This document shows, one piece after another, positions 38,711-48,103 of a stretch of 64,000 bases of DNA. The notes under the pieces are model-generated. The model ran no database searches. It was given only the letters and a program-made list of their open reading frames with translations, and was not told the DNA's origin. Within the stretch, counting starts at the first letter, position 1, and the number at the start of each line of letters is the position of its first letter. The stretch spans positions 62,001 to 126,000 of the forward strand of contig JADJAL010000007.1 of the NCBI GenBank assembly GCA_016704305.1. Direction: 5' to 3'. The stretch comes from Haliea sp. GTDB taxonomy: Bacteria; Pseudomonadota; Gammaproteobacteria; Pseudomonadales; Halieaceae. The position numbers were made by a program, and so were the translations under genes.

Positions 38711-40006
38711 TTAGCTAATCTCGAACAAATGGTATTTCTTCTTCCCGAGCCTGACCAAATAAAAGCGACCAAAAACAGCATCAAGCGCAGCAAAACAACG
38801 CGCTACCTCGCCGTTATCCTGTAAGCCCACAACACGGTTATTGACCGTCACGGCATTGCGGGCCAGAGCATCTTTGACCTGCTTCCCAGAACTGGCCATC
38901 CCGGCATCGGTGAGCATCTGCGTTAATGTCTCGGGGAAGTTAGCGCGAGCGATGACGCTCGCAGGCAATCCATCCTGACGAAGTTGCAGAACGTCGCTCT
39001 CCGATAACTCCAACAACGAGCCCTCGAACAGCGCCGTCGTAATTCGCTCGGCGGCATCCAGCCCCTCTTGTCCGTGCACTAACCGCGTAACTTCGCGAGC
39101 GAGGATCGACTGAGCACCAGGCCTGCCACTACGCTCCGCGTCCGCCAGCTCTATCGCGTCGATTTCGCTGGTATCGAGAAAGGTAAAGTACTTTAGAAAC
39201 TTGTAGACATCTGCATCGGGCGTCCCAAGCCAGAACTGATAGAAGGCATAAGGTGATGTGCGCTGCGCATCCAGCCACACAGTACCGGATTCTGTTTTGC
39301 CGAACTTGGTACCATCGGACTTCGTGATAAGCGGCATCGTCAAGCCAAACACTTGATTGCCATGGAGTCGGCGCGTGAGATCAATGCCTCCTGTGATATT
39401 CCCCCACTGATCGGAGCCTCCGAGTTGCAAGCCGCATCCGTACCGCTTATTGAGCTCTGCGAAATCGTAAGACTGCAGAATCATATAGGTAAATTCGGTG
39501 AAGCTGATGCCGCTACCCTCGCGCTCGATACGCTGCTTCACCGATTCCTTCTGGATCATGGCATTGACGGAAAAATGTTTTCCGATATCGCGCAGAAACG
39601 TTAAAACATCAAGTTTCGCCGTCCAGTCCAGGTTATTCACCACCTGGGCTGAAGACGGACCGCAATCAAAATCAATGAAATGGGAAATTTGCGTTCTGAT
39701 TTTTTCCACCCAGCCATTAATGACCTCGGGTGTATTCAACTGTCTTTCCTGGGATTTAAAACTGGGGTCGCCGATCAAGCCTGTGGCCCCGCCCACTAGC
39801 GCGATTGGCTTATGCCCGGCTAACTGGAACCGCCGCAACATCACCAGGGGCACCAGCGATCCTATATGAAGGCTGTCGGCCGTAGGATCGAATCCACAAT
39901 AGAGTGTTCGCATATCGCCATCGAGCCACTGCGGTAGCTCATCCTCACCCGCGACCTGGAAGATTAATCCGCGCGCGCGAAGATCATCTAAAAGAGCTCT
40001 GCTCAT
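38711..40006 (-). CDS. tyrS: Tyrosyl-tRNA synthetase
   Basis: The 431-residue product has the class I signature HIGS (in ADSLHIGSLVPL), the Tyr-binding region YCGFDPTADS, QLGGSDQWGNITGG, and the KMSKS equivalent KFGKT. The C-terminal S4-like RNA-binding domain (about 350-431) includes GKQVKDALARNAVTVNNRVV. Its length is normal for the bacterial TyrS group. It charges tRNA-Tyr in the cytosol. It lies directly upstream of the M23 peptidase gene, divergently transcribed, a common arrangement in gammaproteobacteria. Confidence 0.97.
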   Translation of the reverse strand: MSRALLDDLRARGLIFQVAGEDELPQWLDGDMRTLYCGFDPTADSLHIGSLVPLVMLRRFQLAGHKPIALVGGATGLIGDPSFKSQERQLNTPEVINGWVEKIRTQISHFIDFDCGPSSAQVVNNLDWTAKLDVLTFLRDIGKHFSVNAMIQKESVKQRIEREGSGISFTEFTYMILQSYDFAELNKRYGCGLQLGGSDQWGNITGGIDLTRRLHGNQVFGLTMPLITKSDGTKFGKTESGTVWLDAQRTSPYAFYQFWLGTPDADVYKFLKYFTFLDTSEIDAIELADAERSGRPGAQSILAREVTRLVHGQEGLDAAERITTALFEGSLLELSESDVLQLRQDGLPASVIARANFPETLTQMLTDAGMASSGKQVKDALARNAVTVNNRVVGLQDNGEVARCFAALDAVFGRFYLVRLGKKKYHLFEIS

Positions 40007-40107
40007 GGGAGAGGTTCCGAATCAATGTTTGGTAGAGCAACAGGGGGCGCCAACGATACAACACCCCGCATCAAAAGCAAGAGTATCCAAACGATGCGGA
40101 GGATGAA

Positions 40108-41607
40108 TTGGAGGTTGAAATCTCAGACACTTTTAATATACTGGCTGCACTAAATACAACACAGATTTCCAAGACCATGTCAGTAGCGAAACATCCGCTT
40201 GGGTATGTTATTACCTGCGATAATCTATTATCGCTGTTTTTGCCTCAACTTTTCCGCCAGCGCAATCGTGTGCTGATAGGAGTTGTGGTAACAGCCGTGG
40301 CTGTGGGCACATTACTCCAAACTCTCACAGGCCCTACTCAACAGGATATTGAATGGGCGAGTCTCACCAACCCTACTCGCATCATCCCCGAAACACTTGT
40401 TACAAGCAGCAACATCCGCCCGCCAGGCCTTCGCGATACGACACCAACCGCCCCCAAACTGCCATCATGGGTTGATCAGGAAGTTAAAAGTGGCGACACG
40501 CCATCGTTGATTTTCAAGCGCGCCGGCTTTAATGACCAGGACGTGCATGACGTCATCAGTCAATCACAGGACGGAAAATCGCTGGAGAAAATTTTTCCGG
40601 GCCAAACCATAGCCTTCCAGGCAGACACCTCTGGTAGCCTTGTCGGCGTGCGCCACACCAAATCGCAACTGGAGACAGTGACCTACCTACGCAGTGACTC
40701 TGGATTCGAGAGCAGAGTAGAGGTTCGTGCCCCTGAATCGCGAGAGGCATGGACAACTGGCGTAATAACATCGTCGCTATTTCTGGCTGGAAAGGAAGCA
40801 GGACTCTCGCAGAGCATGATACTGGATATGGCCAACATATTTGGTGGCGTGGTGGATTTTGCGCTCGACCCGCGCAGGGGCGACACCTTGCAGTTAGTGT
40901 TTGAAGAGCTGTACATCAACGGCGAAAAGTTCAAAGACGGCGAAATTATTGCGGCATCCTTTACCAACCAGGGCGAGACCTTCAATGCGTTTCGCTACAC
41001 AGACAGAAACGGGGATACCAATTATTACAATGAGGAAGGCGTGAGTATGCGTAAATCCTTTCTCATGGCCCCGCTCGACTTTACCCGTATCAGCTCCGAT
41101 TTCAACATGAAGCGCTTTCATCCGATTTACAAAATAACACGCCCACACAGGGGCACCGATTATTCGGCCCCCACAGGTACGCCAGTGTATGCAGCCGGGG
41201 ACGGCCGTGTAGAAGAAGCAGGTTACTCGGGCACTATGGGCAACTTTGTGGTCATCCAGCACGGTGATCAATACGCCACCAAATACTTGCATTTACAAAA
41301 ACGCATGGTAAACGTCGGGCAACGAGTGTCACAAAGCCAGGTCATCGGAACGGTGGGTTCCACCGGTGCCGCTACTGGCCCGCACCTGCACTATGAGTTT
41401 CTGGTCAACGGTGAACATCACAACCCGCGCACAATCTATAAAGACCTGCCGAAGGCGCTTAAGCTCCCCGAACAGGAAATGGCGAACTTTCGCCAGTCGA
41501 TCAACAGGGCCAATTTTCAGCTAGCGGTCCTGCGCTCCAGCAACCAAGTGGCAATGAACGATACTGCCGGCTCAAAAGCCGCTTCAACCCAGCTTGAGCC
41601 ACGATGA
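40108..41607 (+). CDS. M23-family peptidase, OapA-like with LysM-type and peptidase domains
   Basis: The frame starts at TTG 40108; ATG at 40177 (MSVAKHPLG) is a likely alternative. A transmembrane helix (VLIGVVVTAVAVGTLLQTL) is followed by an OapA/LysM-like region SGDTPSLIFKRAGFN to GQTIAFQAD, then the M23 peptidase domain: HRGTDYSAPTGTPVYAAGDG (zinc His and Asp), NFVVIQHGDQYATKYLHLQK and GPHLHYEFLVNG (HxH). These resemble periplasmic or inner-membrane lytic endopeptidases (MepM/YebA type) that cut peptidoglycan cross-links. It is divergent from tyrS and overlaps anmK, a recycling kinase. Confidence 0.93.
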   Translation: MEVEISDTFNILAALNTTQISKTMSVAKHPLGYVITCDNLLSLFLPQLFRQRNRVLIGVVVTAVAVGTLLQTLTGPTQQDIEWASLTNPTRIIPETLVTSSNIRPPGLRDTTPTAPKLPSWVDQEVKSGDTPSLIFKRAGFNDQDVHDVISQSQDGKSLEKIFPGQTIAFQADTSGSLVGVRHTKSQLETVTYLRSDSGFESRVEVRAPESREAWTTGVITSSLFLAGKEAGLSQSMILDMANIFGGVVDFALDPRRGDTLQLVFEELYINGEKFKDGEIIAASFTNQGETFNAFRYTDRNGDTNYYNEEGVSMRKSFLMAPLDFTRISSDFNMKRFHPIYKITRPHRGTDYSAPTGTPVYAAGDGRVEEAGYSGTMGNFVVIQHGDQYATKYLHLQKRMVNVGQRVSQSQVIGTVGSTGAATGPHLHYEFLVNGEHHNPRTIYKDLPKALKLPEQEMANFRQSINRANFQLAVLRSSNQVAMNDTAGSKAASTQLEPR

Positions 41608-42739
41608 CGCTCTGTATGTAGGGTTGATGTCCGGCACCAGTGTGGATGCCATTGACAGCGCGCTTGTGCGTTGTCGTGACAATCGCGTGGAAATTCTCGC
41701 AACTCACCAGCACACCATTCCGCCCAAGTATAAACAGCAGATTGCCGCGATCAGCCATTCCGGGCCCGATGAAATCGAACGCATGGGCATACTGGATCGA
41801 GAACTCGGTCGCTTGTTCGCCGAAGCAACCCTGCAATTACTGGAAGGGGCGGGGATCAACTCCCGGCAGGTCGAGGCCATTGGCAGCCATGGGCAGACGA
41901 TACGTCACCGACCACCGTCAGCCACGCAACATAAAAGGGACAGCTTCACACTGCAAATTGGCGACCCAAACACGATTGCCGAACTCACCGGAATTACTAC
42001 CGTGGCTGATTTTCGGCGCCGGGATGTCGCCGCAGGCGGAGAAGGGGCGCCACTGGCCCCAGCTTTTCACGCAGCGGCGTTCGCCGAACCCGGCGTCAAT
42101 CGCGCGATAGTAAACATTGGCGGGATTGCCAATGCGACGATTCTGGTCGGCTGCGAGCTGCGCATGGGATTCGATACCGGCCCAGGAAACACCCTGTTGG
42201 ATCACTGGATATATCGACATCGCGGCGAGTCGTATGATCGCGATGGCGCATGGTCGGCATGTGGGCAAGTCAACCAGTCTTTGTTAGAGCGACTAATGAA
42301 ACACCCCTATTTCCAACAGCAGGGGCCCCGTAGTACCGGCAAGGAAGCATTTAACCTGGCGTGGCTGGACGGCCACCTCGAAGGATTCCCGGATATCAGC
42401 CCCGAGGACGTTCAGGCCACGCTGCTTTGCCTAACTGCTGACAGTATCGCACTGGCGATTAAAAGCACCGCGCTTGAGATACCGGAGGTTTATGTATGCG
42501 GTGGCGGCAGCCATAACATCCGCCTGATGGAAAAATTGGCGGCGCAATTGGCACCGGCGAAATTGGCGAGCACGGTGGAACTGGGCATCGATCCTGACTG
42601 GGTGGAAGCCGCGACGTTCGCCTGGCTTGCAAGTCGAACGCTGAAAGGCCTTAAAGGTAATTCAGAGGTCGTAACGGGGGCGGTCGGCGCACGCGTGCTG
42701 GGCGGGGTCTACTGGGGTGGGAGCCAGGCATCAGGGTAA
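41594..42739 (+). CDS. anmK: Anhydro-N-acetylmuramic acid kinase
   Basis: The TTG at 41594 overlaps the end of the M23 gene by 14 bp. The 381-residue product has the family start YVGLMSGTSVDAIDSALV, HSGPDEIERMGILDREL, GSHGQTIRHRP, DPNTIAELTGI, VNIGGIANATIL and GFDTGPGNTLLD. AnmK phosphorylates and opens 1,6-anhydro-MurNAc from peptidoglycan turnover to MurNAc-6-phosphate. Co-transcription with an M23 cell-wall hydrolase fits recycling. Confidence 0.95.
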   Translation: MSHDDALYVGLMSGTSVDAIDSALVRCRDNRVEILATHQHTIPPKYKQQIAAISHSGPDEIERMGILDRELGRLFAEATLQLLEGAGINSRQVEAIGSHGQTIRHRPPSATQHKRDSFTLQIGDPNTIAELTGITTVADFRRRDVAAGGEGAPLAPAFHAAAFAEPGVNRAIVNIGGIANATILVGCELRMGFDTGPGNTLLDHWIYRHRGESYDRDGAWSACGQVNQSLLERLMKHPYFQQQGPRSTGKEAFNLAWLDGHLEGFPDISPEDVQATLLCLTADSIALAIKSTALEIPEVYVCGGGSHNIRLMEKLAAQLAPAKLASTVELGIDPDWVEAATFAWLASRTLKGLKGNSEVVTGAVGARVLGGVYWGGSQASG

Positions 42740-42873
42740 GTCAGGCGGGGCTTTACAACAGTGCCATCGTCGACGCGTATCCAGTGGATTATGCCGTCAC
42801 GATTCTTAAATGCACCCGGCCAGAACAACAACCCACTCAGCGATGCTGTCATATTGCACGAGGCACGCTCAGG

Positions 42874-43227
42874 TTAAATGGAGAAAGAGGATCCGCAGCC
42901 ACAGGTCGCCGTGGCATTGGGATTGTTGACCACGAAGCGCGAACCCTCCAACCCTTCGGTGTAATCCACAACTGACCCAACCAGGTATTGCAGGCTCATC
43001 GGGTCCACCACCAACGTGACCCCATCGGTTTGCAGGGCGGTGTCATCGTCGGCGACCAACTCATCGAAAGTGAACCCGTACTGGAAACCGGAGCAACCAC
43101 CGCCGGTGATAAATACGCGCAGTTTTAATTGGTCATTTTCCTCTTCGGTCACTAAATCGCGCACTTTTTGCACGGCGCGGGCCGACAGGTTAATGCTGGT
43201 TGGGTTGAAGGTTTCGGCAACTGACAT
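42874..43227 (-). CDS. erpA: Iron-sulfur cluster insertion protein ErpA
   Basis: The 117-residue product is A-type: ISLSx-like INLSARAVQKVRDLVTEE, GGGCSGFQYGFTFDEL with Cys45, and the C-terminal pair C109/C111 in ATCGCGSSFSI. These three cysteines hold the transferred [Fe-S] cluster. The start MSVAETFNPTSINLS matches ErpA rather than IscA, which usually sits in the isc operon. The gene converges with anmK. Confidence 0.93.
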   Translation of the reverse strand: MSVAETFNPTSINLSARAVQKVRDLVTEEENDQLKLRVFITGGGCSGFQYGFTFDELVADDDTALQTDGVTLVVDPMSLQYLVGSVVDYTEGLEGSRFVVNNPNATATCGCGSSFSI

Positions 43228-43298
43228 CGGTTTATTCCAGAGTCGGCAACGACCACTTAGCTGGGTTTCGGTACTCTATTATGTTAAGTCCGACTAAT

Positions 43299-43751
43299 TT
43301 AGTCAACTTTAGTCAGCGGGTCGTTCGCTGAAGTCGCCACCCCGGCGTTACCATTTATTTCGGCGCGAGACGCGGATTGCGCTGCGGCTGAGTCCGACAT
43401 ATGCGTCAGGCTGCCGTTGACTTCTGCGCCAGCCGCCATCTCCACCAGGGTATAAAAGACATTGCCCTGCACCCGGCTTTTGGACGCCAACTCCAGATGC
43501 TTGCTGGAATAGACATCCCCCTGGACCACGCCATTGACGATTACGCAGGGCACCCGAATCTCCCCCTCGACGCGCCCCTTGCCGACGACGCGCAGCAATG
43601 CTTCCTTGCCAGACTGGGCGATGATATTCCCCTGCACCAGCCCCTCGACATCCAGATTCCCGCAGAAATGCACATCCCCGACGATCACCGTCTCGTGGGA
43701 TATCAGGGTGGTGCCCCCGGAGACACTCGCGGATTTCTTACTTCCCAACAT
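43299..43751 (-). CDS. Bactofilin
   Basis: The 150-residue product has the bactofilin beta-helix pattern: HETVIVGDVHFCGNLDVEGLV, VVGKGRVEGEIRVPCVIVNG, VQGDVYSSKHLELASKSRVQ, GNVFYTLVEMAAGAEVNGS. The repeating GxVxGxVxxxxxVxVxxGAxVxGx turns build a polymerising cytoskeleton filament at the membrane. The C-terminus is a Ser/Ala-rich tail. Its start codon overlaps the DUF6776 gene by 14 bp, so both proteins are probably translated together and may work together. Confidence 0.93.
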   Translation of the reverse strand: MLGSKKSASVSGGTTLISHETVIVGDVHFCGNLDVEGLVQGNIIAQSGKEALLRVVGKGRVEGEIRVPCVIVNGVVQGDVYSSKHLELASKSRVQGNVFYTLVEMAAGAEVNGSLTHMSDSAAAQSASRAEINGNAGVATSANDPLTKVD

Positions 43752-44478
43752 TGATAAATCGCTCCTGCAATTCCCAGGGAAATTGTTTTTTGGCTTCTGA
43801 TTTACGCGGCTTGGTGGCCTTCGCCACCAACGTTATGCCCTGCGGCTCAAATCCCTGCGGCAGCGCCAACTCGCCCTCTATAGCTTGAAAATACCGGAAA
43901 TGCAACGTCGAGGCCTGCGCATCAAAATCCGTGGACAGCTCCGCGAGCGGAATGCTCACGTCCTTTCCGGCGCTGCTACCGGACACGGATACCGCCAAAG
44001 TACCTTCGACTATCTCGTACTCGCGCTCCCTCTGCTGAATGAAAAAACGATATCTGAAGCGCCCCGTGCCCTCCGCCGGCACCAACTCGGGCTTGCGCAC
44101 GCTCAATCCGCTACCCGTATCCTCGGAGACCACCATGTTGCGGTAGAAACTCAGGCCCTCCTCCAAGTCTGCCGTGCGCTCTTTCTCTGCAGCCATTTCG
44201 CTGCGCAACAGTTCCAGCGCACGCCGGTCGACGTCATGACGGGTACGCTGCATTTCGAGATCGCCACGCGCAACCTCGATCGCTTCGCGCAGGGCAGACA
44301 GCTCCGTCAGCATGCTCTTCGCCGTTTCAGGCCCAACCTGCAACTTGTCGTAAACCGATTGCCGCCCGAAATAAATACCCGCCAGCAGCGTCAGTGCCAA
44401 TAATAATGCCAGTACCAGCACGAGTTTCGGTCCGAGATGGTCCAGTAACCGTGAGATAGAGGCGAATATTGCTTTCAT
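43738..44478 (-). CDS. DUF6776 family protein (membrane-anchored coiled coil)
   Basis: The 246-residue product has a transmembrane helix (LVLVLALLLALTLLAGIYFG, about 19-38), a coiled coil about 55-125 (SALREAIEVARGDLEMQRTR, ELLRSEMAAEKERTADLEEG), and a beta-sandwich C-terminus (RYRFFIQQREREYEIVEGTL; LQFRYFQxx-like STLHFRYFQAIEGELALPQG). The order argC, DUF6776, bactofilin, erpA is widely seen in gammaproteobacteria. It likely links the bactofilin to the inner membrane; this is an inference from overlap and topology. Confidence 0.85.
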   Translation of the reverse strand: MKAIFASISRLLDHLGPKLVLVLALLLALTLLAGIYFGRQSVYDKLQVGPETAKSMLTELSALREAIEVARGDLEMQRTRHDVDRRALELLRSEMAAEKERTADLEEGLSFYRNMVVSEDTGSGLSVRKPELVPAEGTGRFRYRFFIQQREREYEIVEGTLAVSVSGSSAGKDVSIPLAELSTDFDAQASTLHFRYFQAIEGELALPQGFEPQGITLVAKATKPRKSEAKKQFPWELQERFINVGK

Positions 44479-44492
44479 TTACGGGTATGCAT

Positions 44493-45524
44493 TCAGGGCA
44501 ACAACCCAATTTGCTGCAAACCCGCTGTCTCATCAAGACCGAGCATAATATTCATGTTCTGCACTGCCTGCCCGGAGGCGCCTTTGACCAGGTTGTCTAT
44601 TGTCGCCATCACCACAACGGTGTTTCGCTGCTGCGGCACGGCAATTGAAATCTGGCATCTGTTGGCGCCCTTTACCGTGCGAGTTTGTGGAAACACGCCG
44701 GGCGGCAGTACATCGACGAAGGGCTCGTCGGCGTACCAGTCTTCGTACAAAGCCTGTACATCCACGTTACTGTCGGTGAGCCGCGCGAACAGGGTTGAGT
44801 GAATACCCCGCACAATGGGCAACAAATGCGGGACAAAGGTTACCTCCACAGCTTGCCTCGCGATATCCGACAAGCCCTGCTCAATCTCCGGCAGGTGGCG
44901 ATGCCCACTCACGCCATAGGCTTTGAAGCTGTCTGACGCTTCACTCAGCAGATTGTCAATTTTGGCTTGCCGCCCGGCGCCGCTGACGCCGGATGCCGAA
45001 CTCGCAATCAGTTGTTTGGGATCTACCAGAGAGCGCGCCAACAGCGGCATGAACCCCAATTGCACCGACGTGGGATAGCATCCCGGGCAGGCCACCAGGC
45101 GAGCCGAGGCAATTTGCTGTCGATTGACTTCTGGCAAGCCGTACACCGCTTCGGCCAATAGCTCAGGGCTGGCGTGGCTTTCACCGTACCAGCGCGACCA
45201 CAAGTCGGCATCCCGTAAGCGATAATCGGCCGAGAGATCGATCACCCTGGTACCGGCCGCCAATAATTCCGGCACCAGATTCATCGCCACGTTGTGAGGG
45301 GTCGCGAAGAACACCACATCACAGGCCGCCAGCAGCTGGACATCCGGTTCCGAGAAGGCCAGCTCATAGTGGCCGCGCAGGTTGGGGAACAGATCGTCCA
45401 CGCGTCGGCCGCATTCCGCGCGCGACGTGATCGCGACCACGTCCACATCCGCGTGTGCAGCCAGCAGCCGCAACAATTCGACACCGGTATAGCCGGTGCC
45501 ACCTACTATGCCAACTTTAATCAT
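44493..45524 (-). CDS. argC: N-acetyl-gamma-glutamyl-phosphate reductase
   Basis: The ATG at 45524 (MIKVGIVGGTGYTGVELLRL) is right because the NADP-binding loop starts four residues in; the frame runs further upstream without similarity. The 343-residue product has the active-site Cys in VACPGCYPTSVQLG, GVSGAGRQAKIDN, and GHRHLPEIEQG with the catalytic His region. It catalyses the third step of arginine synthesis, N-acetylglutamyl phosphate to the semialdehyde. A short gap (14 bp) separates it from DUF6776. Confidence 0.96.
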   Translation of the reverse strand: MIKVGIVGGTGYTGVELLRLLAAHADVDVVAITSRAECGRRVDDLFPNLRGHYELAFSEPDVQLLAACDVVFFATPHNVAMNLVPELLAAGTRVIDLSADYRLRDADLWSRWYGESHASPELLAEAVYGLPEVNRQQIASARLVACPGCYPTSVQLGFMPLLARSLVDPKQLIASSASGVSGAGRQAKIDNLLSEASDSFKAYGVSGHRHLPEIEQGLSDIARQAVEVTFVPHLLPIVRGIHSTLFARLTDSNVDVQALYEDWYADEPFVDVLPPGVFPQTRTVKGANRCQISIAVPQQRNTVVVMATIDNLVKGASGQAVQNMNIMLGLDETAGLQQIGLLP

Positions 45525-45724
45525 GTCGCTATCCAATCCTCGCGCGCAATAATCCGAATGATCCGCGCGATTAAAATTTCGAGCCCATTGTTGCTCTGAC
45601 GTTTCAGGCGCGCCATCGGATCGCACGACCCGGGACCGCCTGAAAACCCGGAGCGGTAGTATAAAAGCAATACGGGACAAGATAACTGTTAATATCAGGT
45701 TTTTGATGCGACACAGGATTTCCG

Positions 45725-47464
45725 GTGCAACAGTGGCTCAATAATTATAGCCGCCGGCTGATCAACTACGACTCGATCCTCGCCTACGCCGTGCTGGGTG
45801 TGGTCGGCGGCGTGGCGTCCGGCCTGATCGTCCTTGCGTTTGAACTCGGTATTCGCCAGTTGAGCAGCGCCTTCGGTGCAAGCGATAACGGCGAAGGCTT
45901 CGAATCCCTGCCGCGCTGGATGTGGTTTGCGCTGCCGGCCGGTGGCGCTATTGTCCTCGGCTGCGCCTATGCGCTGTTGAAACCACAGGATCGTGAAACA
46001 GGCATAGTCCATGTACTCAGCCGGATGCACTCCCACTACAGCGTGCTGCCCCTGCGCAATGCCATAGTGCAATTCGTCGGCGGTATCTTTGCGCTGGGCA
46101 CAGGGCAATCCGGCGGCCGCGAAGGGCCTGGCGTACATTTAGGGGGCGCCATCAACAGCCTGCTGGGACAGTGGTTGGGTTTACCCAATAACAGCCTGAG
46201 GATGTTGATCGCCTGTGGCACCGCCGGTGGCATCTCCGCTGCGTTCCAGACGCCACTGGCGGGTGTGCTGTTCGCGATGGAGGTGATTATCGCAGAGTAC
46301 AGCGTGGTCAGTTTCATTCCGGTGATTTTGGCGGCGGTCTCTGCAGCGGCGGTGAGTCGCACACTGGCAGCGGATGACTGGTTGTTCACGCTGCCGCCAC
46401 TGCAGCTGAACTCGCTGTTGGAGCTGCCCTATATCATGCTGCTTGGCTTGTGCTGCGGGGCTGCCATGGCCGCCTTTGTCCGCATCAGCACGTCAATGGC
46501 GCGCTATGCGGGCACACCTGTCGTGCTGCGCTTCACGCTGGCGGGCATCATTACCGGATGCCTGGCCCTACTGGTTCCCGAGATACTCGGTATGGGCTAT
46601 GACACGCTGACACTCGCGATTGATGGCAAACTGGCGCTCTGGGCGCTGCTACTCATTGCGCTGTGCAAGTTGCTGGCCACCGCGATCAGTTACGGTGTCG
46701 GGATGCCGCTGGGATTGATAGGACCCAGTTTACTGATCGGCGCATGCATCGGCGGAATGTTGGGTGCGGCGGGCAGTGCGCTGCTGCCCGAATTGGCCTC
46801 CGACCCCGCTTTCTACACCGTCCTTGGCATGGGCGCAGCCATGGGAGCCCTGCTCAACGCGCCGCTCGCGGCGACACTGGCGGTGATGGAAATGACCCAA
46901 TCACTCAGCATCGGCATGGCTGCAATGCTGGCGATAGTGACCGCCACGCTGACCAGCACCGGCGTGTTCGGCCAGCGATCAGCACACCAGGCGATGCTCA
47001 AGCAATTGCAACGCATCGTGCCGGACGACCCGCTCAACCAGTTGCTCCATCGCACCAGTGTATCTTCCACGATGGATACCAGGGTGGTGCGAGTGCCGCT
47101 GCTGTTTGCGCAGGCAGACCTTGAGCCACTGCTCGAATCCACGCCCGTCTGGTGCATGGTGGAGCGCGATGGCGACGATCTCTACCTGGTGCACGGCAGT
47201 GAACTTCTCGAATGGCTGCAGCGGACGCCGTTTGCAGACGGTACGCTGGACCTGTCCGGGGCTGGCATCAGGCGCTGGAGCGTATCCGGTCTGCCTGTAC
47301 AGGCAACGCTGCGCCAGGCCATGGATACAATGCACACCGGGACCACGGAAGCGGTGTGCGTGTATGAACGCAGCCAGAGTTCGGGCAGACAGATACTGCA
47401 TGGCGTGCTGACGCGTGAGAGTATCGAGCAATATACGCTGGCCAGCACGCTGGCGAAAAGCTGA
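45725..47464 (+). CDS. CLC-family chloride channel/transporter with C-terminal CBS-like domain
   Basis: The GTG start gives 579 residues. The membrane part has CLC hallmarks: GGREGPGVHLGGAINSLLGQ (selectivity and gating Glu), AAGGISAAFQTPLAGVLFAME-like region, and GLIGPSLLIGACIGGMLGAA. The CLC GSGIP position reads ETGIV here, so the anion site differs. Where E. coli ClcA has the proton Glu203 the sequence has Val (FAMEVIIAEY), as in many channels; this rests on my own alignment. Residues about 430-579 form a tail with a CBS-like pattern ending in LTRESIEQYTL. It is not obviously linked to neighbours. Confidence 0.9.
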   Translation: MQQWLNNYSRRLINYDSILAYAVLGVVGGVASGLIVLAFELGIRQLSSAFGASDNGEGFESLPRWMWFALPAGGAIVLGCAYALLKPQDRETGIVHVLSRMHSHYSVLPLRNAIVQFVGGIFALGTGQSGGREGPGVHLGGAINSLLGQWLGLPNNSLRMLIACGTAGGISAAFQTPLAGVLFAMEVIIAEYSVVSFIPVILAAVSAAAVSRTLAADDWLFTLPPLQLNSLLELPYIMLLGLCCGAAMAAFVRISTSMARYAGTPVVLRFTLAGIITGCLALLVPEILGMGYDTLTLAIDGKLALWALLLIALCKLLATAISYGVGMPLGLIGPSLLIGACIGGMLGAAGSALLPELASDPAFYTVLGMGAAMGALLNAPLAATLAVMEMTQSLSIGMAAMLAIVTATLTSTGVFGQRSAHQAMLKQLQRIVPDDPLNQLLHRTSVSSTMDTRVVRVPLLFAQADLEPLLESTPVWCMVERDGDDLYLVHGSELLEWLQRTPFADGTLDLSGAGIRRWSVSGLPVQATLRQAMDTMHTGTTEAVCVYERSQSSGRQILHGVLTRESIEQYTLASTLAKS

Positions 47465-47491
47465 ACCGGTAGAGAGTCGAGAGGACAAACC

Positions 47492-47911
47492 ATGTTGTGG
47501 CTGAAGGCCTTCCATATCATTTTCGTGGTGTGCTGGTTCGCGGGATTGTTCTATCTTCCGCGCATCTTCGTGTACTACGCCGCCAGCGAACACAGTGCCG
47601 TGCGCGAGCAACTCGCGGTGATGGCGCGCAAGTTATACCGGTTTGTCACACCATTCATGATCATTGCCATTGCACTCGGCCTTGCGATGATTGCGCGGAA
47701 TCCGGATTACTACCTGGCGTCAACATGGATGTGGGTGAAACTGGGAGGCGTGGGCTTTCTGGTGATTTACCATCTGCTGTGCGGACGCTATGTGCGGGCG
47801 ATCAACGATGATCGCAACCGGCACAATCACGTGTTCTACCGCTTCTTCAACGAGGTCCCGGTGCTGTTTCTCTTTGCGATTGTGCTGCTCGCCGTGCTCA
47901 AGCCCTTCTGA
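47492..47911 (+). CDS. hemJ: Protoporphyrinogen oxidase HemJ
   Basis: The 139-residue product is the CopD/UPF0093 family type: MLWLKAFHIIFVVCWFAGLF, YLPRIFVYYA, LARKLYRFVTPFMI-like segment, and the end NEVPVLFLFAIVLLAVLKP. Four transmembrane helices are visible. HemJ oxidises protoporphyrinogen IX to protoporphyrin IX in organisms lacking HemG and HemY. hemL and hemB lie 11-12 kb downstream. The ribosome site GAGAGGAC is good. Confidence 0.92.
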   Translation: MLWLKAFHIIFVVCWFAGLFYLPRIFVYYAASEHSAVREQLAVMARKLYRFVTPFMIIAIALGLAMIARNPDYYLASTWMWVKLGGVGFLVIYHLLCGRYVRAINDDRNRHNHVFYRFFNEVPVLFLFAIVLLAVLKPF

Positions 47912-48103
47912 GTAGTGCGCGGAGGCCGCGGGGTTACTTCGCGACCATTAAACAACGCTATATAAAGGCATGACAAGATCGTAATGTGCACAGACACTGC
48001 GGGTGAATCGGCTACTATATTCGGGCAGCGCTCAACACGCTGGTCAATCGACCTGACCGGTCGCGAAGCAACTCTTTAACCAGACACCACAGGACCAATA
48101 ACA

